This document shows, piece by piece, positions 1 through 11,952 of a DNA stretch of 64,000 nucleotides. The stretch is taken from NCBI GenBank assembly GCA_030998225.1, contig JAPYXD010000738.1, forward strand, positions 1,240,001 through 1,304,000, in the 5' to 3' direction. The position numbers were made by a program, and so were the translations under genes. This DNA is from Diplolepis rosae. Its lineage: Eukaryota; Arthropoda; Insecta; Hymenoptera; Diplolepididae. Positions within the stretch are counted from its first letter, which is position 1. The number at the start of each line of letters is the position of its first letter. The notes below the pieces were generated by a model that did not search any database, was not told the DNA's origin, and saw nothing but the letters and a program-made list of their open reading frames with translations.

Positions 1-790
1 GTATTAATAAAATTAAAAAATCGTATCGATGGTCCCGAGCGACTTTAACTTAACTCGCAAAGTAGTGAACAAACTGTCCTGACTGAAAATCTCCGTTCCA
101 TTTTGATTCAACTAGAAATGTCAATTCCATTTTCACTTAACTGAAATAACTCGTAATATTTTGTTGTAACTGTTTTTTGTGGTTTTTTGAAATTTGTGAT
201 AAAAATGATAATGAGGCAAAGGTCTATCCTACATGAGTGTGTAAAGAAGCAAATTTCGATTTTTCATTCAAAAAGGGCATGCTTCCTTTTATTCTAACTG
301 CAAATTATCATTATTGTTCCATTCTACTTTATCTCAACTTTATCGACGTAAAATGATTTTAATCGAAATATTGACAAAAGCACGTATAAATTCGCACTGT
401 TAACGTTACGGGTGGTCCAAAGTGTGCAATATTTTTTGGAAAATGCTTTGACTGATGTACAAAATCTAATTTCTGGAATATCAATTGCTTTTAGAAGTGA
501 ATCAAATGCACACTTTTGAGCATTCGTAACCTGATTGCATTCCAATGGCTAATGCAACTCAGCATTTCTGGTCATAGGAGCTGGTCTTGAGAGGTAGAGT
601 AATTTCTAAATTAACCTTCCAGGTTATTTAAATATATTTAGCTAATAATACTTTTGAAGATAAGAATGACTCGCTCTTTTGTTTTTCAGGTGCATTAATG
701 CTTTATTATGTTGATTAATTGATAACGAAAGTGCATAGGCACTTGATCGCTATGGACTCAGGCCGTGCAAAGCTAATGGAAAGATGGTGG
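1..790. other. Unassigned flank of LTR element G1
   Basis: AT-rich DNA with only short chance reading frames on both strands. I recognise no protein family, RNA gene or repeat here. It ends at the ACCG target duplication (791-794) of the LTR element that follows, so it is the old insertion-site flank whose continuation lies after 10946. Confidence 0.5.
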
Positions 791-794
791 ACCG

Positions 795-1934
795 TGTGAC
801 GATTACTGATTTCGTCACCAGAGCGCGCTTTTAAACTGGAGGGAATTTTCAAATTATGCTTAGAATCAAAAGGTTTAGTAAATTAAAATAAAATAATATT
901 GTTTTATTTTATTTTAATAATAAAGTAAAGAAATTTATTTTAAGAGATTGGCTAGACTTAAGAGTGACTCGACATGAATAATATTCTTGTTTATAATTAT
1001 GTACATTGGATGAGAGTTATTATGCTGATTGGGAAGAGTGTGATTAGCCTTTCATTTAATTATTATGAGTTTTCTAAGAAGTAATTATTTTTGTTTGTAG
1101 TAGGCTTTATTCAAAGACTTCTTAAAAATTATTATTTGCATCGTAGAAATTTAACTTAATCTAAGGTCCTAAGGTTTCACATAATTGTTTATTTAAGAAT
1201 GAACCAGGCGACTGGTTGTCGCGACTAACGTTCAATAAATTAAACATATCAAGTTTTATATTTGACAGGATATTTTCCTGTGCAACTTATCAATTTTAAC
1301 GAGTTAGATTTCTAGCGAATTCGAAATGCGTGAAACGTGATATGAAGCTCATGCGGCATACTTTGATGTAGAAAAACACGTGCGCTCTAGGAATCTAGTA
1401 GTGGGGAAAGTAATCTAGGAATTATGCTAATAAGTAGGGATAAAAAATAAGTTTGATTGGCTGGTCGCACTTAACCTAATTAGTGGGAGGACGCAGAAAG
1501 GATGCGCAATTACACATGTGACGGTGAAGCCCAGAAGCCTTCATCGCGAGAGATTTAGATTGATTTGACCACTTGATCGATTGATCCGCGCGCGAGATCG
1601 TTTTAAAGAAAAGGACCTAGAGTTTTTGTTACATATCATCTTCGTGATTGTAAGAAGAATATAAAGTTATTAAAGTTTATAATACATATTCTAATTGAAA
1701 TAAATATAGTAGTTTGAGCTTTTGTGTACAATAAATTAATTAAGTGTAATTAATTTAATACACCTTGGATTTTATTTCCTTTTTAAATAAGTAAGACTTA
1801 TTTCATCGAAACAATTTCACTCCAACAAGGTGAGTTTCCACTCTTTGATGTGGTGAGCTCCCACCCAGTCTTCACAATTGGAAATTATTATTGAAATTCA
1901 AAAGTTCCCGCTTAAAGTGACTCGGCGCGTTACA
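795..1934 (+). repeat. 5' LTR of G1 (1140 bp)
   Basis: Begins TGTGACGATT, ends GCGTTACA and matches 9802-10942 almost base for base. It would carry the promoter and polyadenylation signals of the element. AT-rich AATAAAT-type stretches occur in its last third (for example around 1700-1740), but I cannot fix the transcription start. Confidence 0.95.
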
Positions 1935-1942
1935 GAAAATTT

Positions 1943-1960
1943 TGGTTTCAGAAGTGGGAT
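1943..1960 (+). other. Candidate primer binding site of G1, tRNA-Leu-like
   Basis: Eight bases after the LTR comes TGGTTTCAGAAGTGGGAT, beginning with the TGG expected opposite a tRNA CCA end. From memory it differs at one base from the complement of an animal tRNA-Leu 3' end (TGGTGTCAGAAGTGGGAT). An 8-base gap between LTR and primer site is longer than usual. It would prime minus-strand DNA synthesis. Confidence 0.55.
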
Positions 1961-2898
1961 ACCACAAAACTTTCCGCGAGTGGATTCAAAGTTTAAAAGG
2001 ATAATCAAGAAAAAAATATATGTATTTTTTTTCTCTTTCGACAAGCTACAAGGATCAGGATTCAAGGACGAGGACCATTGGAAGCAGAGTTAAGCAGCAG
2101 AGGATTTGGACTTTTATTATTATTGAACGAGGAGGCCTTTTTTCTCTAAGTACTAACCCAAGTATCTTGGTGGATTGAGTAGCTGAGTGAAAGGGGGTGG
2201 AAAGGAGAGTGAGGCCAGGAGGACAATTTGAACTGGATCTGCAGGAGTTATCAAAGAAGGTTGCAGCTATCTCACAGGTTTTTGCGGGTTTCCTGGAGAT
2301 CGAAGCGGTAAAAAGCCGGTGCTGTGAAGCAACACGGGTCCCGCCGCCCTGGAATTGAAAGAGGGTTGATACCCGCTGTTGTAAGACCCAACGAGGGAAA
2401 GCTGAAGAGGATTTTTCTAGTTTCTCTGGAATATTCAAGGACTACAGGACTACGACTACTGGAGGATATTTGACTGCTGATTTCTTTAACTTCGCAGATG
2501 GAAAAAGGAGTGTCAAACTGAAGAGACTGACTTGCGAGTGAAAAAAAAAGTGAATGTGGTTTTGAAAATCAAAGGAAATATAATCAAGTGAAGAGTAAAA
2601 GTGTATGCAAGTCAGTCATCGTCCAGAACATCCCAATGTTAGTCGATTTACTCCTATTGTCAAAAAGCCAATCTCTTTAGTTATAAAATTATTTTAAATG
2701 AAAAAAAATATATAATAAAATAAAGTATATTTTTTATAAAGTGAAAGTCGAACAATATATTAATTTATGTTAGGGTGATGATTGTGAATTAGTTTCTTCA
2801 AAAAATATTCAATATAATTTTAGTTTAAGATTATTTCTTCAAAATAATAATAATAAAAATATATATATTTATAAATAAATAAAATTAAACAAATAAAA
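1961..2898 (+). other. G1 untranslated leader
   Basis: About 0.9 kb between the primer-site candidate and the gag ATG. It has only short frames on both strands and a very AT-rich last 250 bases. It probably holds packaging and translation signals, but none can be pinned down from sequence alone. Confidence 0.6.
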
Positions 2899-3966
2899 AT
2901 GAAGCGTACTAGATCGACTCGTGGAAAATCATCGAGCAGAGGTCGTGGTAGTATCGTAAATCGATCTTCCGAAAGAGAAATTACATTAAATATGAACGAA
3001 TCAACAATGTCTAGAAATATTGAAAATACATTACCGGCAGAGACTTTACAAAATAACGATAATAATTTAACAGGTTCCAATAATTCGTTCGACTTTGAGC
3101 GAGCTGGAAGCTCACGTGAAATTCCTGCATTACATTTGACTGAAATCCGCGGAAGCAGAAACGATAGTATATCTTCTAGCGCAACTAGTTCAGGCATTTA
3201 TCTGACACCGGTTGAGCCTAAGGATCCGATTCCTTTTAAAGCTGCTCTTGAATTTTTGCCTAAATTCTTTGATGGACAAAATATGACTGTGAGAAGGTTT
3301 ATAAATGATTGTCTTTATGCAAGGAATTCAATTTCTTCTAAGTTTCGACATAGTTTATTTCTCATGGTTCGGACAAGAATAATAAGTAATGCATATGCTT
3401 CCATTCAGGATCAGGATATCCATTCATTAGAAGATTTACTTAAACATTTAAAAGATGTATTTACTGAACATAGAAGCATTTCTCAATTGAATATTGCTTT
3501 GGCTACTGATGCGCAGCGAGAATATGAAAATGTGTTAGAATACGGGACTAGAGTGGGAAAAATTCTAACATGTCTTATTGAGCTGATCGAAGAAAAGAAT
3601 TCTCAAGAAGCAAGCAAAATTATGATTGAATCGGTTCGGGATACGGCCTGTGAGAATTTTGTGATAGGTTTGAAACGTGATTTGGTTGTTCGAGTTAAAG
3701 TAGGGAGACCAAATACCTTACAGGAAGCAATTAATTTCGCTAGGGCTGCGGAGTGGGAAGTCGAATTTGAAATCGGATTAAATAGAAAAGATGTGAAAAG
3801 TACCGTAGTAGATAAGAAACATCAGGATCATTTATCAAAAAAATTAGGGAATCATCAGGACAGATTCCGACTTTACCACGCAAGTGCGAAAGCACGGAAA
3901 ATTGGGGGTAAAAAGGTCAATAGTGTGAATCATCGAGGTAAAAACATAAAAAAACGTAAGAAATAA
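2899..3966 (+). CDS. gag: G1 Gag, capsid part
   Basis: 355 codons, opening with a basic Arg/Ser-rich stretch (residues 1-20) and a low-complexity linker to about residue 110. A retrotransposon-gag/capsid-like helical domain follows (about 115-290): the block from PFKAALEFLPKFFDG through the FIRGL-type segment FVIGLKRDL is typical of gypsy Gag. The tail is very Lys-rich. Gag forms the intracellular particle that packages the RNA. The frame ends in an A-rich run, after which the zinc-knuckle part continues in another frame. The ATG chosen is the first in the frame, just after an AT-rich leader. Confidence 0.85.
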   Translation: MKRTRSTRGKSSSRGRGSIVNRSSEREITLNMNESTMSRNIENTLPAETLQNNDNNLTGSNNSFDFERAGSSREIPALHLTEIRGSRNDSISSSATSSGIYLTPVEPKDPIPFKAALEFLPKFFDGQNMTVRRFINDCLYARNSISSKFRHSLFLMVRTRIISNAYASIQDQDIHSLEDLLKHLKDVFTEHRSISQLNIALATDAQREYENVLEYGTRVGKILTCLIELIEEKNSQEASKIMIESVRDTACENFVIGLKRDLVVRVKVGRPNTLQEAINFARAAEWEVEFEIGLNRKDVKSTVVDKKHQDHLSKKLGNHQDRFRLYHASAKARKIGGKKVNSVNHRGKNIKKRKK

Positions 3967-4330
3967 GGATAAGCGTGATAGTGGAAATTCGAAAAAATCA
4001 GGATTGGTAGGAGATTGCGAGCGTTGTGGTGAAATAGGTCATTTAGCAAAGGGTTGTTTACGCGTGATTAGCAATGATAATATTATTTGTTATGCTTGCA
4101 AAAAGCCGGGTCATTTAGCTAGGGAATGTCCGGATGAGAATAAAGAAGCACCAATTTGTTATAATTGTCAAAAGTCTGGACATTTAACTCGAAATTGCCG
4201 TGATACAAAGTGCAATACAAAAATGTTCTGTAATTTTTGTAAAATAAGCGGGCATTCAGTTGAAGGGTGTAGAAGACGTCAGAGAAAAGAAGAATCGCGT
4301 ACTCAAAAGAATTCTACTTTAAACGAGTAG
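3962..4330 (+). pseudogene. gag: G1 Gag nucleocapsid part, four CCHC knuckles, out of frame with capsid
   Basis: Contains four consecutive C-x2-C-x4-H-x4-C knuckles (starting CERCGEIGH, CYACKKPGH, CYNCQKSGH and CNFCKISGH), the RNA-binding signature of nucleocapsid. It has no ATG of its own near the start and is offset +1 from the capsid frame. The offset falls in the A-run around 3946-3953, so a homopolymer indel is the simplest cause, though programmed frameshifting is possible. Four knuckles is more than the usual one to three. Confidence 0.85.
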
Positions 4331-4395
4331 TTAGTTCATCAAGATGGTGCGATGATGAGCTTTTTCTTCAAGGTGCACCACTTAAACGATTTATT

Positions 4396-5187
4396 TTGAA
4401 TATTAAGTCAGAAAACAAAAAAGCTTCACCAAGTCTGAAACTGAAAAGTATAAATTTCAAAAACGAAACTGGTAAATTTATTGTTAATACAGGAGCGGAA
4501 CTTAACTTAATTAAGAAAAATATAATTAAAACAAATATTCCGATTGATTATGAAATTAAATATAGTTTATTCGGTATTAATGAACATGGTATAAAAACAC
4601 AAGGACAGACTAAAATAATAATAAATGGCGAAGCAGTTCCTTTTTAGGTAGTTCCGCACACTTTTTCAATAGAGTTCGACGGAATGGTAGGGATGCCCTT
4701 TTTATCTGATTCTGTAATAAACCTTGAAGAAAATAAAATTCAAAGTCAGTTAGGTAATTTTCCTATATCTAATAAAAAGAAAGGAGTAACATTAAAATTA
4801 AAAGCTAGAACTAAGCAGTTAGTTACTATTGCAGCAAAAACAACAGATTTAAAGGAAGGTTACTTATCACAAATCCCTCCAGGGCCTGGCGTATATTTAG
4901 GAGAAAGTTTAGTTGCAATAAGGGATGGAAATATTCAGGTTTATTGTATAAATACGTCCAATCAAGATATTGAAATATCAATACCACCGGTGGGGGTAGA
5001 GGAATTTGAACTTGTTGAACCATCTCCAAGAACCGAAAAAAAGGCTCATGGTAATACACGCTCAGCAAGTTTGGCAGCGAATAGGCATAATGAATTAATA
5101 GCTACACTTGATTTGACAAATTTGAATTTTGAAGAAAAAAAGAGTTTATTTAAAATCACAAGTAAATTTCCTTATCAGTTTTTTTAG
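4396..5187 (+). pseudogene. pol: G1 protease and start of pol, broken
   Basis: Aspartic-protease-like segment of about 90 residues. The active-site loop reads VNTGAELNLI, where retroviral-type proteases have D-T/S-G-A. The catalytic Asp is replaced by Asn (codon 4486-4488, AAT), so it should be inactive. A TAG at 4645-4647 interrupts the frame, which then continues with GMPFLSD and the protease-to-RT linker until it shifts in a T-run at about 5178-5185. The product would have cleaved Gag-Pol in the particle. Confidence 0.8.
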
Positions 5188-5864
5188 AAGGTGATAAGCT
5201 AGGTAACACAAATGCTCTAAAACATAGCATAAGTACGATTAACGATAATCCAATAAAAAAGCAAAATCATAGATTGCCTAAAATTCATTCAGAATTTGTA
5301 GGTCAAGAATGTAAATCTCTTTATGACGACGGAAGAATTCAAAATTCAGACTCCCCTTATAACTCCCCTGTATGGGTGGTTCCTAAGAAGCCAGACGCAC
5401 AGGGAAATAGACGTTGGCGAATGGTAATTGATTACCGTTTGCTTAACGAGAAAACTTTGGGCGACGCTTACCCACTGCCTAATATTACTGATATATTGGA
5501 CCAGTTAGGCGGAGCAAAGTACTTCACGGTACTGGATCTGGCTTCCGGATTCCATCAAATTGAGGTTGAGCCTAAAGATAGGCACAAAACAGCTTTTTCA
5601 ACACCTTTTGGCCATTTTGAGTTTGTCAGAATGCCGTTCGGGTTAAAGAATGCACCCGCAAGTTTTCAGAGGGTCATGGATAGGGTTCTTTCAGGATTAC
5701 AGGGTGTAGAATTGTTCGTTTATATGGACGACATAGTTATTTATGCTAAATCCCTGAAAGAGCACCAGAAAAAGCTCGAAAACTTGCTGGGTCGTCTCAA
5801 GACAGCTGGCTTAGTTCTACAGCCTGAAAAATGTCGATTTCTTTGTAAGGAAAATGTTATTTAG
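5187..5864 (+). pseudogene. pol: G1 reverse transcriptase, fingers and palm
   Basis: Gypsy-family RT core. Visible are the NSPYNSPVWVVPKK block, RMVIDYRLLNEKT, the LDLASGFHQI block with its first catalytic Asp, FSTPFGHFEF, MPFGLKNAPA and the YMDD box in FVYMDDIVIYA. All three polymerase Asp residues are present. It copies element RNA into DNA. The frame is entered from the protease after a shift in the T-run and is lost again at about 5858-5864 (TAG), after which the thumb continues in another frame. Confidence 0.9.
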
Positions 5865-8056
5865 GTCACGTAATAACTGAAAAGGGGGTTAAACCTGATT
5901 CCAAAAAAGTAGAAGCAGTTGAAAAATTTCCGAGACCGACAAATCGTAAGAATATTAAACAGTTCCTGGGTTTAGCAGGTTATTATAGACGTTTTATTCC
6001 CGAGTTTGCATTAATAGCCAAACCATTAACAAAATTGTTAAAAAAGAATATTAAATTTCATTGGACGGATGAAGCACAATTAGCTTTCGATAGACTGAAG
6101 AAAACTTTATGTTCAGGACCTTTGTTACTAAACCCAGATTTTTCTAAGCCATTTGTAGTAACAACAGATAGTAGTAACTTTGCTCTCGGTGCCATTTTGA
6201 GTCAAGGGCCAATAGGACAAGATTTACCAATATCTTACGCTTCGTGTACTTTGAATAATGCAGAACTTAACTATAGGACCATCGAAAAGGAATTGTTAGC
6301 TATAATTTTTGCAATAAAACAGTTTCGCCCCTATATTTATGGTCAAAGATTTACACTGGTAACAGACCATCGACCTTTAATTTGGTTGCTAAATTTGAAA
6401 GATCCTACAGTGGGTTCTAGATTAGTTAGGTGGAAAATCAAACTCCAAGAGTATGATTATGAAGTAGTTTATAAGCCAGGACGGGTGAACGCCAACGCGG
6501 ACGCACTTTCTAGAAATCCAATTGACAATTCAAGTAGTAAAGAAGATGATTTAACTAAGACAGACGAATTGAATGTTTACAATGATACTTGTATTCATGA
6601 GTATTCGGTTGAAAGAGTTTTCCCAAATTTGAGTAATGAATTTGCAAGGAAAATTAGTACAGATTGTGAAGAGAGTGACGAGACTGAGAGTGACGGGAGT
6701 GTGAGTCTCTTACCGCGACCCGATCAAGGTCAAAATCTACCTTTTCGAAAACAAAAGGAATGCACTAACCTTGTTGATGGAGATTGTCATGACGACACTG
6801 TTTATGGGAGGCGGGTGTCATTGCCATCCGAGGCGCCAAGGAAGGGTAGGGCCGCGTCATCCTGTAACACAGATGTCCAGTTTTCTCATCGGGAGGGTGG
6901 AGAACTTGTGCGAAGATTGGACCTTGACAGAGAGAAATGCGCTAGGCAGCGCAGGGTTGTGTTAAGGGGTGCGGAAGCAGTCAGAAATGATGTCTCCCAC
7001 CTTCTTAAAAAGAGAGAGAGAGAGGATTCGGTAGACCGGATCAATGACGGGATTAAGGAGCCAGACAGGGCGATTGCTCCCTCGAGATCCTTAGGACTAT
7101 CACGAGAGTCGACGACGGGGGGACGGATCCTACCCCTAGCAGACAGTATGGAGAGAGATGAACGTGGAATGGCCAACCACATAGAAGAACCGCTGGGAGG
7201 AGGTGGTGCACTGAGCTCTGTTCATTGTAGGCACGGTGAACAAGTCAGTGCATCGCACTCTGTCGTCTATTGTAGGCACGGTGGACAAGAGGCAGAGTTT
7301 TACGGCGCTATCAGCGAGAGTCTTGATAGCGATGCCATTGACGACACAGAAATGACGAATTTAAAGGGAACTTGGGGAAATTTGGTAAAGAGTAGACATT
7401 TTCCAGTGGAATGTGAACCTGCAGTAAAAAGAATCCGAATCGAAGACTGCGAGTCCGTTGTTGCGAAGTCCGTCCTGAGCGCAAAACAAAAAAAAGGAAA
7501 TATTATTCTCAAACCCTTATTTAAGTCTAGTAATGATAAATTATATTTGAGAAACGATCACCTGATGAACTTTGTTTCTTGCGACGGTGTCTTAACAACG
7601 CCGGTAGGTCGTGAACTTATGGACAATTCTTTGATAAAATTGTCTGATATCCGTGAAACAAATCCCGAATTAGGGCTAGTAACATCTGTAAAAGAAAATA
7701 AACGATTTATTTTTAATCTTTTTGTAAAGGAAACTTATGATGCTAAAGTATATGCGAAAAATATAGAATTAGCTATATCTACATTGCGAGAAGCTATGGA
7801 ATCTATGAATCTAAAAAGCATAAGCGTATCAAGAAAAGGTAACGGGTTAGACAGCGTGCCTTGGAATGTAATTGAACAAATAATTAGGACTTATTTCAAT
7901 AATGGTGGATTTGAGATATGTATTTGCAATGGTGAAGTAATAACTCCAAACGAGAAAGACAGATTGAGAATTATTCAAGAATGCCATGATTCGACAATGG
8001 CCGGGCATAAAGGTGAAAGTAAGACATATGAACGCGTTCGTGAACGTTTCCATTAG
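5858..8056 (+). pseudogene. pol: G1 RT thumb, RNase H, long tether and integrase zinc finger
   Basis: Long open stretch without its own start. It holds the RT connection (FLGLAGYYRRFIPEF), gypsy-type RNase H (TTDSSNFALGAILSQG, then TDHRPLIW and ADALSRN), a tether of about 450 residues, and the first part of the integrase HHCC finger (ECHDSTMAGHKG). The tether between about 6530 and 7500 is GC-richer than the rest of the element and encodes a charged, low-complexity polypeptide with a repeated C-R-H-G-x-Q motif. The frame ends at a TAG (8054-8056) where related proteins have Trp, so a single G-to-A change is likely. Confidence 0.85.
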
Positions 8057-8995
8057 AAAGGGATGCGAGAGGATATACGCGAGTATGTTCTTTCATGCGA
8101 TTCGTGCCAAAGAAAATAGTTAAAAAGACAAGCGATTAAATTACCTTTGAAAATTACAGATACTCCAAAAAGAGTTCTTGAAAAGATTCAAATTGATTTA
8201 GTAGGACCTTTAACACGTACAGAATCCGGGAATACACATATTCTTACATGGCAAGACTGTCTTACCAAATACTCCGGTGCTATTCCATTATCAAAGACAG
8301 ACGCTCCACATGTAGCTGTAGCCATAGCAGAAAATATAATTTGCGTCTTTGGTTGTCCTGAAATTATTCAAACCGATCAGGGTAGTCAGTTCACTAGTCG
8401 ACTTATGAATAGCTTTGCAGTATTATTCAAAATTAAACAATATTACTCAAGTGCATATCATCCTCAATCATTAGGCGCGTTAGAAAGAAGTCATCATACT
8501 TTCGTAGAGTACTTACGTCATTATAGCACTAAAGTTACATGGGACCAATGGTTGCCTTATGCAATGTTTTCTTTTAATACTTCGGTCCATGAATCGACTG
8601 GAATTACTCTACATGAGGCTTTTTTCGGACGCAAAGTTCGTTTTCCTTCAGAGTTCGCTGATGAAAATGTACTCTTGACGTATATAGAAATGGTCGATGA
8701 ATTATTGAATCGAATCACAGAGATCGAATCTCCGTGTGCAGCCAGACTCGAAGCTGCAAAGCAACGCTGTAAAAAATATTATGATCTTAAACTAAATGAC
8801 AAAAATATTCAAGTAGGAGAGCATGTAATGATTTTAATTGAAAATCGTAATAATAAACCTGATGACTATTATGAGGGTCCTTATAAGATTAATAGAATTT
8901 TGAATGGAGTAAATTTAGAAGTACAAATTTCTCCAACTGAAATTAAGGTAGTACATATGAATCGCGTAAGACGCGCTTATTTTCGTTTTACGTAA
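8057..8995 (+). pseudogene. pol: G1 integrase, catalytic and C-terminal domains
   Basis: Continues the preceding frame after the TAG at 8054-8056. The two Cys of the HHCC finger (CDSC) come first, then another in-frame TAG at 8117-8119. The rve core follows with the DDE residues in QIDLVG/WQDCLTKY, IQTDQGSQF and GALERSHH, and last a GPY/F module (YEGPYKI). The usual Asn before the Gly of the Glu motif is Leu here. Integrase would join the element DNA to the genome. The catalytic triad looks intact; the two stops are the defect. Confidence 0.88.
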
Positions 8996-9564
8996 AGTAT
9001 TAAATATTCCAGTAATTTAAGTATGAACGTGTTTTCCATTTATATATAAATATAATAATCGCAGATGTGAGTAAAAAGCAAAATGAATACTTAGCCTTAA
9101 TAGTATTGAGCAGTTTAGTGTCGTAGGTCAGGGTGGATGACATTGCATCCATGTGTGCGGACGTCACTAGTAGATTTATTTCAGCCATGAAATATTGCAC
9201 GTTCATTACCTTTTAGAAGTTATGTCACTGTAAAGTAAGAGGTTAATTGAGACAATATAGATGAATATTTATAATTAAGAATATCTTATAAATGATTTTT
9301 GTAAAGTTAAAAATTAATTGAGCTTTAAGAAAATTAATGAAAATAAATAATTAGAAAATAGTGTTCTTTTTCCACCTGGGTGGATACTCTGTACCATGGG
9401 ACACTGACAGCTATGTATATTTATTCCATATAAATAAAATTATTATTTTAATAGTTTTTAATTTGCTTGTAATTAGCTGAGAACTACATGTCATGATTTT
9501 GGAGGATAAAACATGGGATCTCGAGAAACACTCTTGAAATTTAATATAATATTAATTCAACAAA

Positions 9565-9596
<32 letters not shown>

Positions 9597-9801
9597 AAAA
9601 ATAAAAATAATACAAATTAAGAATAATATATAAAACTGAATACTTACCAAAGGGATATCACGATTTTTTTTTGCATGTCACCAACATTCATTAATTGGAT
9701 ATGAGGTTATGTTGACATTTCCACTGCAGACTAAACATAAAACAAATCTTAAGTTTGGAAAAGGCCGTTCTATGGAAGCGACCTTTTTCTAAGGGGAGGA
9801 G
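8996..9801 (+). other. G1 3' non-coding region and polypurine tract
   Basis: Eight hundred bases without an envelope or other long frame. A TA-dinucleotide run lies at about 9562-9590. The last bases, AAGGGGAGGAG (9791-9801), form a purine tract abutting the 3' LTR, the expected plus-strand DNA primer. Confidence 0.8.
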
Positions 9802-10942
9802 TGTGACGATTGCTGATTTCGTCACCAGAGCGCGCTTTTAAACTGGAGGGGATTTTCAAATTATGCTTAGAATCAAAAGGTTTAGTAAATTAAAATAAAA
9901 TAATATTGTTTTATTTTATTTTAATAATAAAGTAAAGAAATTTATTTTAAGAGATTGGCTAGACTTAAGAGTGACTCGACATGAATAACATTCTTGTTTA
10001 TAATTATGTACATTGGATGAGAGTTATTATGCTGATTGGGAAGAGTGTGATTAGCCTTTCATTTAATTATTATGAGTTTTCTAAGAAGTAATTATTTTTG
10101 TTAGTAGTAGGCTTTCTTCAAAGACTTCTTAAAAATTACTATTTGCATCGTAGAAATTCAACTTAATCTAAGCTCCTAAGGTTTCACATAATTGTTTATT
10201 TAAGAATGAACCAGGCGACTGGTTGTCGCGACTAACGTTCAATAAATTAAACATATCAAGTTTTATATTTGACAGGATATTTTCCTGTGCAACTTATCAA
10301 TTTTAACGAGTTAGATTTCTAGCAAATTCGAAATGCGTGAAACATGATATGAAGCTCATGTGGCATACTTTGATGTAGAAAAACACGTGCGCTCTAGGAA
10401 TCTAGTAGTGGGGAAAGTAATCTAGGAATTATGCTAATAAGTAGGGATAAAAAATAAGTTTGATTGGCTGGTCGCACTTAACCTAATTAGTGGGAGGACG
10501 CAGAAAGGATGCGCAATTACACATGTGACGGTGAAGCCCAGAAGACTTCATCGCGAGAGATTTAGTTTGATTTGGACCACTTGATCGATTGATCCGCGCG
10601 CGAGATCGTTTTAAAGAAAAGGACCTAGAGTTTTTGTTACATATCATCTTCGTGATTGTAAGAAGAATATAAAGTTATTAAAGTTTATAATACGTATTTG
10701 AATTAAAATAAATATAGTAGTTTGAGCTGTTGTGTACAATAAATTAATTAAGTGTAATTAATTTAATATACCTTGGATTTTATTTCTTTTTTAAATAAGT
10801 AAGACTTATTTCATCGAAGCAATTTCATTCCGACAAGGTGAGTTTCCACTCTTTGATGTGGTGAGCTCCCACCCAGTCTTCACAATTGGAAATTGTTATT
10901 GAAATTCAAAAGTTCCCGCTTAAAGTGACTCGGCGCGTTACA
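9802..10942 (+). repeat. 3' LTR of G1 (1141 bp)
   Basis: Near-identical to 795-1934, with about two dozen scattered differences by eye. It ends GCGTTACA and is followed directly by the ACCG duplication at 10943-10946. Confidence 0.95.
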
Positions 10943-11081
10943 ACCGTTAGCAACTAGCGCCGGGTACAGTACTGCACATGAACTACTATTATGTGTGCAC
11001 GTGTTAGTGCATATACATGCATACGTAGATTCTTTAAATGTGTTACAGAGAATATTTTCAAATATAATTAAAAGGAAATTG

Positions 11082-11179
11082 AAGATTAAACGCAAAATGG
11101 TGAAAATGTAATTCAAGAGTGAGAAGTTAATATCAACTCACTCTTGAATTACATTTTCACAATTTTGACTTAAATCTTG
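11082..11179. repeat. Hairpin with a perfect 24-bp stem
   Basis: 11100-11123 and 11137-11160 are exact reverse complements with a 13-base loop. Pairing continues less perfectly on both sides, giving arms of about 42 bases. RNA from either strand would fold into a long hairpin. It could be a tiny palindromic transposon remnant or a small-RNA hairpin; the sequence does not decide. Confidence 0.75.
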
Positions 11180-11952
11180 GTTTTGTCGTAATAAGTAAAA
11201 ATCAAAAATATCTGTAATTTGTATTTTTATTTTCATAAAATATACATAAAATTATTGTATTAACTTCAATACCTTCAAGCTTAAAATGCCTTATGGGTAT
11301 GCAATATTTAAGAAATTAGCAAATCTTATTGATTTAAGATTTCTGAATGCTTTTGGCTAAATTACATAAAATTTTCTTTTTAAAATTTGGAAAATGGTTT
11401 TTGGTTTTGGTTTGGAAATTTAAAAAATGTTCAATTTCAGATAAATATATCGGTAATTTCTTTTATCATTAAAACCAAAAGTTCCCTAATTCGAAAATTT
11501 GATGAGATTGAAAAATGTAGATATCCTGTTGCCAGAACACCTGTTTTTTACATGTGACAAATTCATTTATATTTGACATTGTGGAATTTGTATTAGTAAT
11601 TCTTAGCTACTTTTTCATAAATAAACCTTTATAATTTTACACTATATATGTACTTGCATCTATATCTCCCGCCACAAAGGCCACGTGCTTTTTGTAATTA
11701 AAACCCAAGATTCATCCGAATGCTTAAATAATTATGTTAAAGCTTTTAATCCACATAAAGATTATAAGCCTAGACTAACTAAATATATTTCAACTCACAA
11801 TTGGTCTGAAATATATTAGAAACTTAAATCGTTTCTACAATTTGATGACCATGCACCAATTACTGAATATTGATAAGCGCATTTTCTTTCTCGTGATAGG
11901 TGAGGAAGAGGGGAGAAATATTTGCCATCTAGAAATCAGCAAATGGTGCAAT
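11180..11952. other. Unassigned AT-rich stretch
   Basis: No convincing reading frame or repeat. Only short AT-rich runs are seen. Confidence 0.4.

Larger units (their letters stand above)
795..10942 (+). mobile_element. G1: full-length Ty3/gypsy-type LTR retrotransposon, decayed
   Basis: Two direct LTRs (795-1934 and 9802-10942) start TGTGACGATT and end GCGTTACA, flanked by the 4-bp duplication ACCG at 791-794 and 10943-10946. Inside, in order, are a primer-site candidate, gag with four CCHC knuckles, protease, reverse transcriptase, RNase H, integrase (the gypsy order, RNase H before integrase), an 0.8-kb non-coding tail and a purine tract. No envelope gene is visible. By eye the LTRs differ at roughly 2% of sites, so the insertion is fairly young, yet pol carries at least three in-frame TAG codons and three frame breaks. 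It may have been moved in trans or decayed since insertion. Confidence 0.95.
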
